Assembly: GCF_009830285.1 (NCBI RefSeq)
Contig: NZ_WUQX01000001.1
Location: 434,501-498,500 of the forward strand
Direction of reading: 5' to 3'
Length of the DNA: 64,000 bases
Source of the DNA: Sporofaciens musculi
GTDB lineage: Bacteria > Bacillota > Clostridia > Lachnospirales > Lachnospiraceae
Shown here: piece after piece, positions 61,601 to 64,000 of the stretch
How the letters are laid out: every line of letters begins with the position of its first letter
Position numbering within the stretch: position 1 is the first letter of the stretch
The notes under the pieces: model-generated
The model's database searches: none
Told to the model about the DNA's origin: nothing
What the model saw: only the letters and a program-made list of their open reading frames with translations
Made by a program: the position numbers and the translations under genes

Positions 61601-63256
61601 ATGCCAAGAGTGAAAGAAGCAGGAGGAGATTCCGCCTTGCCTACAGCGGCATCCGTGGCGGCAGAGAGCAGGATAGCAAGAAAGACCGCCCAGATGGAGG
61701 CGGGACAGGTCTTAATCACGGAGGCTGCCAAGCATGCCGTGGAGGCGAAGGAGGCTTTAGAGAAGGAGCGTGCGGACAGGAAGGCCGAGAAGGAAGATGA
61801 CAGCAGCAAAGACCGTACAGAGGAGAAAAGGGATACGCCTGAACTTTCCAGGCAGAGTAAGTGGTTTGGGATAGAAGGGAAGCTGCTGAAGGATGCGAAT
61901 ATCAAATGGACCCTTGAGATGGAGACGGAGTTGTGGGAAGCGTTTCAGGCTTGGTTTCCATCTGGGGATGAGAACCTTTCTGAGCAGTTAAAGGAATTGT
62001 CCAGACTCTATCTTGCACTCCTGGAAGCAATTCTGACACATACATTGGGAGATGAGCAGACGGTTCAGCTAGAACGGCTCAACCAGGTCTTGTCCCAAAA
62101 ATTGAACCTTTTACTGGAGGAAGATTTGAATGAGCTTCTGGAATTGCTTGAGAAGGCAGGGCAGACAGAAGCTGTCAAGATTGTAAAATCCAGCGTATAT
62201 AAGCAGACGACGGGTGAGTCTATCTCCCCCAGGGCTGCGGACAGATTTTATACACGGGGCACCATGAAGACTTCGGGAAACACCCGATATTTCATGCCGG
62301 AATCACAGATGCAGGAATATGAAAGCGGCAGAGGCAAGAAAGGTATGTATACCGCTTCTGTGTCTAATGCATCTTCCGGAGGTCTGTCCGCAGCATCTGA
62401 GGAGGAAGGAAGAATCTATAGCGTCACTAAGGGAAGGAACGTCCAGATTAATCAGGAATTCGATGCCAGAAGCCGTACTGGAGAGCAGCAAATCAGCCAA
62501 AGGAATCAGGTTTTAAGCAAGGTTGGAAAAGAAAGTGCCGCAACACCTGGCGTTACCGGAGGAAAGGCGGCGGTTACGGGAAAAGAACTGGAAAGAGCCA
62601 ACAGTTTTGCCGCCCATATAAGCGGGAGCGGAAACTTACTTAAGAATCCAGGGATTACGGCAAAGAATGAGGAAGTGACAGGGCTTCTCGCGGCGCTTAC
62701 GTCCATCAAAGGGCAGATGTATGCGGCTGGTTCTGGAAAGGACAGCGCGTTAAAGACTCCTGTAAAGAGTGCAGTCAACCAGATGGTGGATTATTATCTT
62801 GCCCAGAAGGGCGTCTATAAAGTGTATCATTACACAACCAATATCTATGAGAAGACGAAGAGCCCACAGAAAGCAGCCCAGGAGGGGCTTCAATACGCAT
62901 ATAAGATATTTATGGAGAAAAAAGAGGATGGGGCATACAGACAGCAGGAAGCCTATTCCGAGAGAGCTGGTTTCTTTCAAACGCTGCTTAAGAGCCAAAA
63001 TATGCAGGCAGACTTGATTAGAGGGATGAAGCTTTTAGAAGGGAACTGGCGTGAATTTCTGAAATCCATTGGAGAGAGTGAGAAGAAGGGAATTGCGCTG
63101 ACCATGCAGAAGCACAGCCCTTGGGCAATGCTGATGGAGCCTGAGGAGATAAGAAAAGACGGGAAGAATGGAAAGGAGAAGCTTATCCTGGCAGAAGCCG
63201 CCTGCGTGGCGGCAATGGTACTTGTGTATCTTTGTTACCGGCTGTTTTTTGGATAG
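61601..63256 (+). CDS. uncharacterised tail-anchored helical protein
   Basis: 551 residues. N-terminal Ala/Glu/Lys-rich charged region (VEAKEALEKERADRKAEKEDDSSK), then helical segments without known motifs (LNQVLSQKLNLLLEEDLNELLELLEKAG). The last residues form a single membrane helix (LILAEAACVAAMVLVYLCYRLFF). No signal peptide, so it is probably inserted by its tail with most of it in the cytosol. Good SD (GGGGGATAGG). It is followed after about 48 bp by another unknown gene in the same direction. Confidence 0.65.
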   Translation: MPRVKEAGGDSALPTAASVAAESRIARKTAQMEAGQVLITEAAKHAVEAKEALEKERADRKAEKEDDSSKDRTEEKRDTPELSRQSKWFGIEGKLLKDANIKWTLEMETELWEAFQAWFPSGDENLSEQLKELSRLYLALLEAILTHTLGDEQTVQLERLNQVLSQKLNLLLEEDLNELLELLEKAGQTEAVKIVKSSVYKQTTGESISPRAADRFYTRGTMKTSGNTRYFMPESQMQEYESGRGKKGMYTASVSNASSGGLSAASEEEGRIYSVTKGRNVQINQEFDARSRTGEQQISQRNQVLSKVGKESAATPGVTGGKAAVTGKELERANSFAAHISGSGNLLKNPGITAKNEEVTGLLAALTSIKGQMYAAGSGKDSALKTPVKSAVNQMVDYYLAQKGVYKVYHYTTNIYEKTKSPQKAAQEGLQYAYKIFMEKKEDGAYRQQEAYSERAGFFQTLLKSQNMQADLIRGMKLLEGNWREFLKSIGESEKKGIALTMQKHSPWAMLMEPEEIRKDGKNGKEKLILAEAACVAAMVLVYLCYRLFFG

Positions 63257-63304
63257 AAAAATACAGGAAACGCGGCAGAAACGCCGCCTTTCTGGATTAG
63301 TAGG

Positions 63305-63652
63305 ATGAGCAAAAGGAATATGGCGGCAGACAATATGAAAGTTTTTGAACAATTTCGTTCACGTGTAGAACCTGGGATGCTTGAGGAGATTCGTTTGTTT
63401 CTTGGAGTTGAAGATGGAGTAAGCGACTACAGTGTGGGGGCGGACAAGTACCAGAAGATTTATATTCATATATTTTTGGAAAAGTTTTCCTATGTATTGG
63501 CAAAAAATATATTTTTACATCTTTCGGAGTTTATGAGACAGAGTTATTTTAATGTTTATGTCTGTGAAGAAATAGAAGAAAAGGTGTGTTACCAGTTCCT
63601 GACCGGCCTGAGCGGAAAGGACGGGGTTAGGATGGAGGTTGCGATTGAGTGA
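63305..63652 (+). CDS. uncharacterised small protein
   Basis: 115 residues, not recognised. It looks globular with alternating helices and strands (EQFRSRVEPGMLEEIRLFLG, IYIHIFLEKFSYVLAKNIFLHL, SYFNVYVCEEIEEKVCYQF). No membrane segment. The start may be the ATG at 63320 (AAAAGGAAT close upstream) rather than 63305. It follows the tail-anchored protein gene and has a terminator after it; the two may form an operon. Confidence 0.55.
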   Translation: MSKRNMAADNMKVFEQFRSRVEPGMLEEIRLFLGVEDGVSDYSVGADKYQKIYIHIFLEKFSYVLAKNIFLHLSEFMRQSYFNVYVCEEIEEKVCYQFLTGLSGKDGVRMEVAIE

Positions 63653-63676
63653 AGCCTTACTGATCTCAGTAAACAG

Positions 63677-63701
63677 GCAATTCGGGGCGGCCCCGAATTG
63701 C
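63677..63701. terminator. strong hairpin, bidirectional terminator
   Basis: 12-bp stem GCAATTCGGGGC / GCCCCGAATTGC with almost no loop. A T-run follows within 20 nt on the plus strand. The DUF885 gene stops 21 bp to the right and may also use it. Confidence 0.75.
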
Positions 63702-63721
63702 TGTCCGCTGTAAAAAGCTTT

Positions 63722-64000
63722 TTATTTTTTTAAGGCGTATTCCCGAACCAGGTCGAAAGGCGCTGGTCCAATATCGAGCACAGCCTTATGGAATTTTTTC
63801 TGAGAAAAATCATCTCCCCATGCCTCAAGGGCTTCTTTTTTCATTTCAAGAAATTCTACATATCCAATGTAATATTTCAGGTAATTTGCCGGATCGGCAA
63901 TGATTAAGTCATATATCTTTTCAATGGTGTCTGTATCAGTAATCCCATAGCTTCGGAAGAAAGAAACAGCATCCAGAAGCGTCCATCCCTCATAATGAAT
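63722..64000 (-). CDS. C-terminal fragment of DUF885-family peptidase-like protein
   Basis: 93 codons to the window edge, no start inside. The text YLKYYIGYVEFLEMKKEALEAWG and the ending KKFHKAVLDIGPAPFDLVREY match the C-terminus of DUF885 proteins, which are metallopeptidase-like with a helical fold. The rest of the gene lies beyond 64000. It is convergent with the plus-strand unknown gene and separated from it by the hairpin. Confidence 0.8.
   Translation of the reverse strand: MHYEGWTLLDAVSFFRSYGITDTDTIEKIYDLIIADPANYLKYYIGYVEFLEMKKEALEAWGDDFSQKKFHKAVLDIGPAPFDLVREYALKK

Overview
The window looks like a chromosome segment of an anaerobic Firmicute, most likely a Lachnospiraceae-type Clostridium. 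The evidence is a Na+/H+ V-type ATPase operon, Lachnospiraceae-style giant flagellins, rubrerythrin, a BioY biotin transporter with a BirA-type operator, Gram-positive Shine-Dalgarno sites and promoters, and a SpoIID/LysM cell-wall protein. The taxon is an inference from gene content.

Region 1 (1-13.5 kb, minus strand, clearly AT-rich) is an accessory surface-glycan or surface-modification cluster. In transcription order it holds a gene remnant, a fused nucleotidyltransferase-kinase, a SIS sugar-phosphate isomerase, two pairs of related proteins (a GT9-like protein plus a small partner in each), a hexapeptide acetyltransferase, a radical SAM/SPASM protein, an aldo/keto reductase, an FkbM-type methyltransferase, a propeller-like protein and a pentulose-phosphate epimerase. 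An AAA-ATPase/PD-(D/E)XK gene lies beyond it. Five genes here carry eight frameshifts between them, and every one is explained by a single missing base, mostly in homopolymers. Four unrelated enzymes share an N-terminal Rossmann-like module.

Region 2 (13.5-16.7 kb) holds a TnpB-family protein in which all three RuvC catalytic acids appear to be replaced. It is flanked by hairpins and by a perfect 44-bp palindrome. Then come bioY with its operator and an unusual structured SD-to-start spacer, and an orphan transcription unit with a strong promoter and terminator but no long ORF.

Region 3 (16.8-29 kb) holds a 1370-residue TPR/low-complexity/P-loop protein, glgB, a secreted DUF1002 protein, a thioredoxin, a 1028-residue flagellin and trmB.

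Region 4 (29.3-38.5 kb) is a complete nine-gene V-type ATPase operon with a membrane-anchored protein appended. Rubrerythrin (with a PerR-like box), a GH32 beta-fructosidase, a DUF6512 membrane protein, a coiled-coil/DUF2325-like protein, tRNA-Lys, an aminopeptidase P-like protein and a TetR-controlled MFS exporter follow.

Region 5 (47.6-64 kb) opens with a flagellinolysin (a flagellin carrying a metalloprotease) next to a CpXC zinc protein. It continues with the SpoIID/LysM protein, a regulator-potABCD polyamine operon, rsmA, citrate synthase, a serine hydrolase, three uncharacterised proteins and the C-terminus of a DUF885 peptidase-like protein.

Functions come from motif and family recognition by eye. 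No database search or alignment was run.
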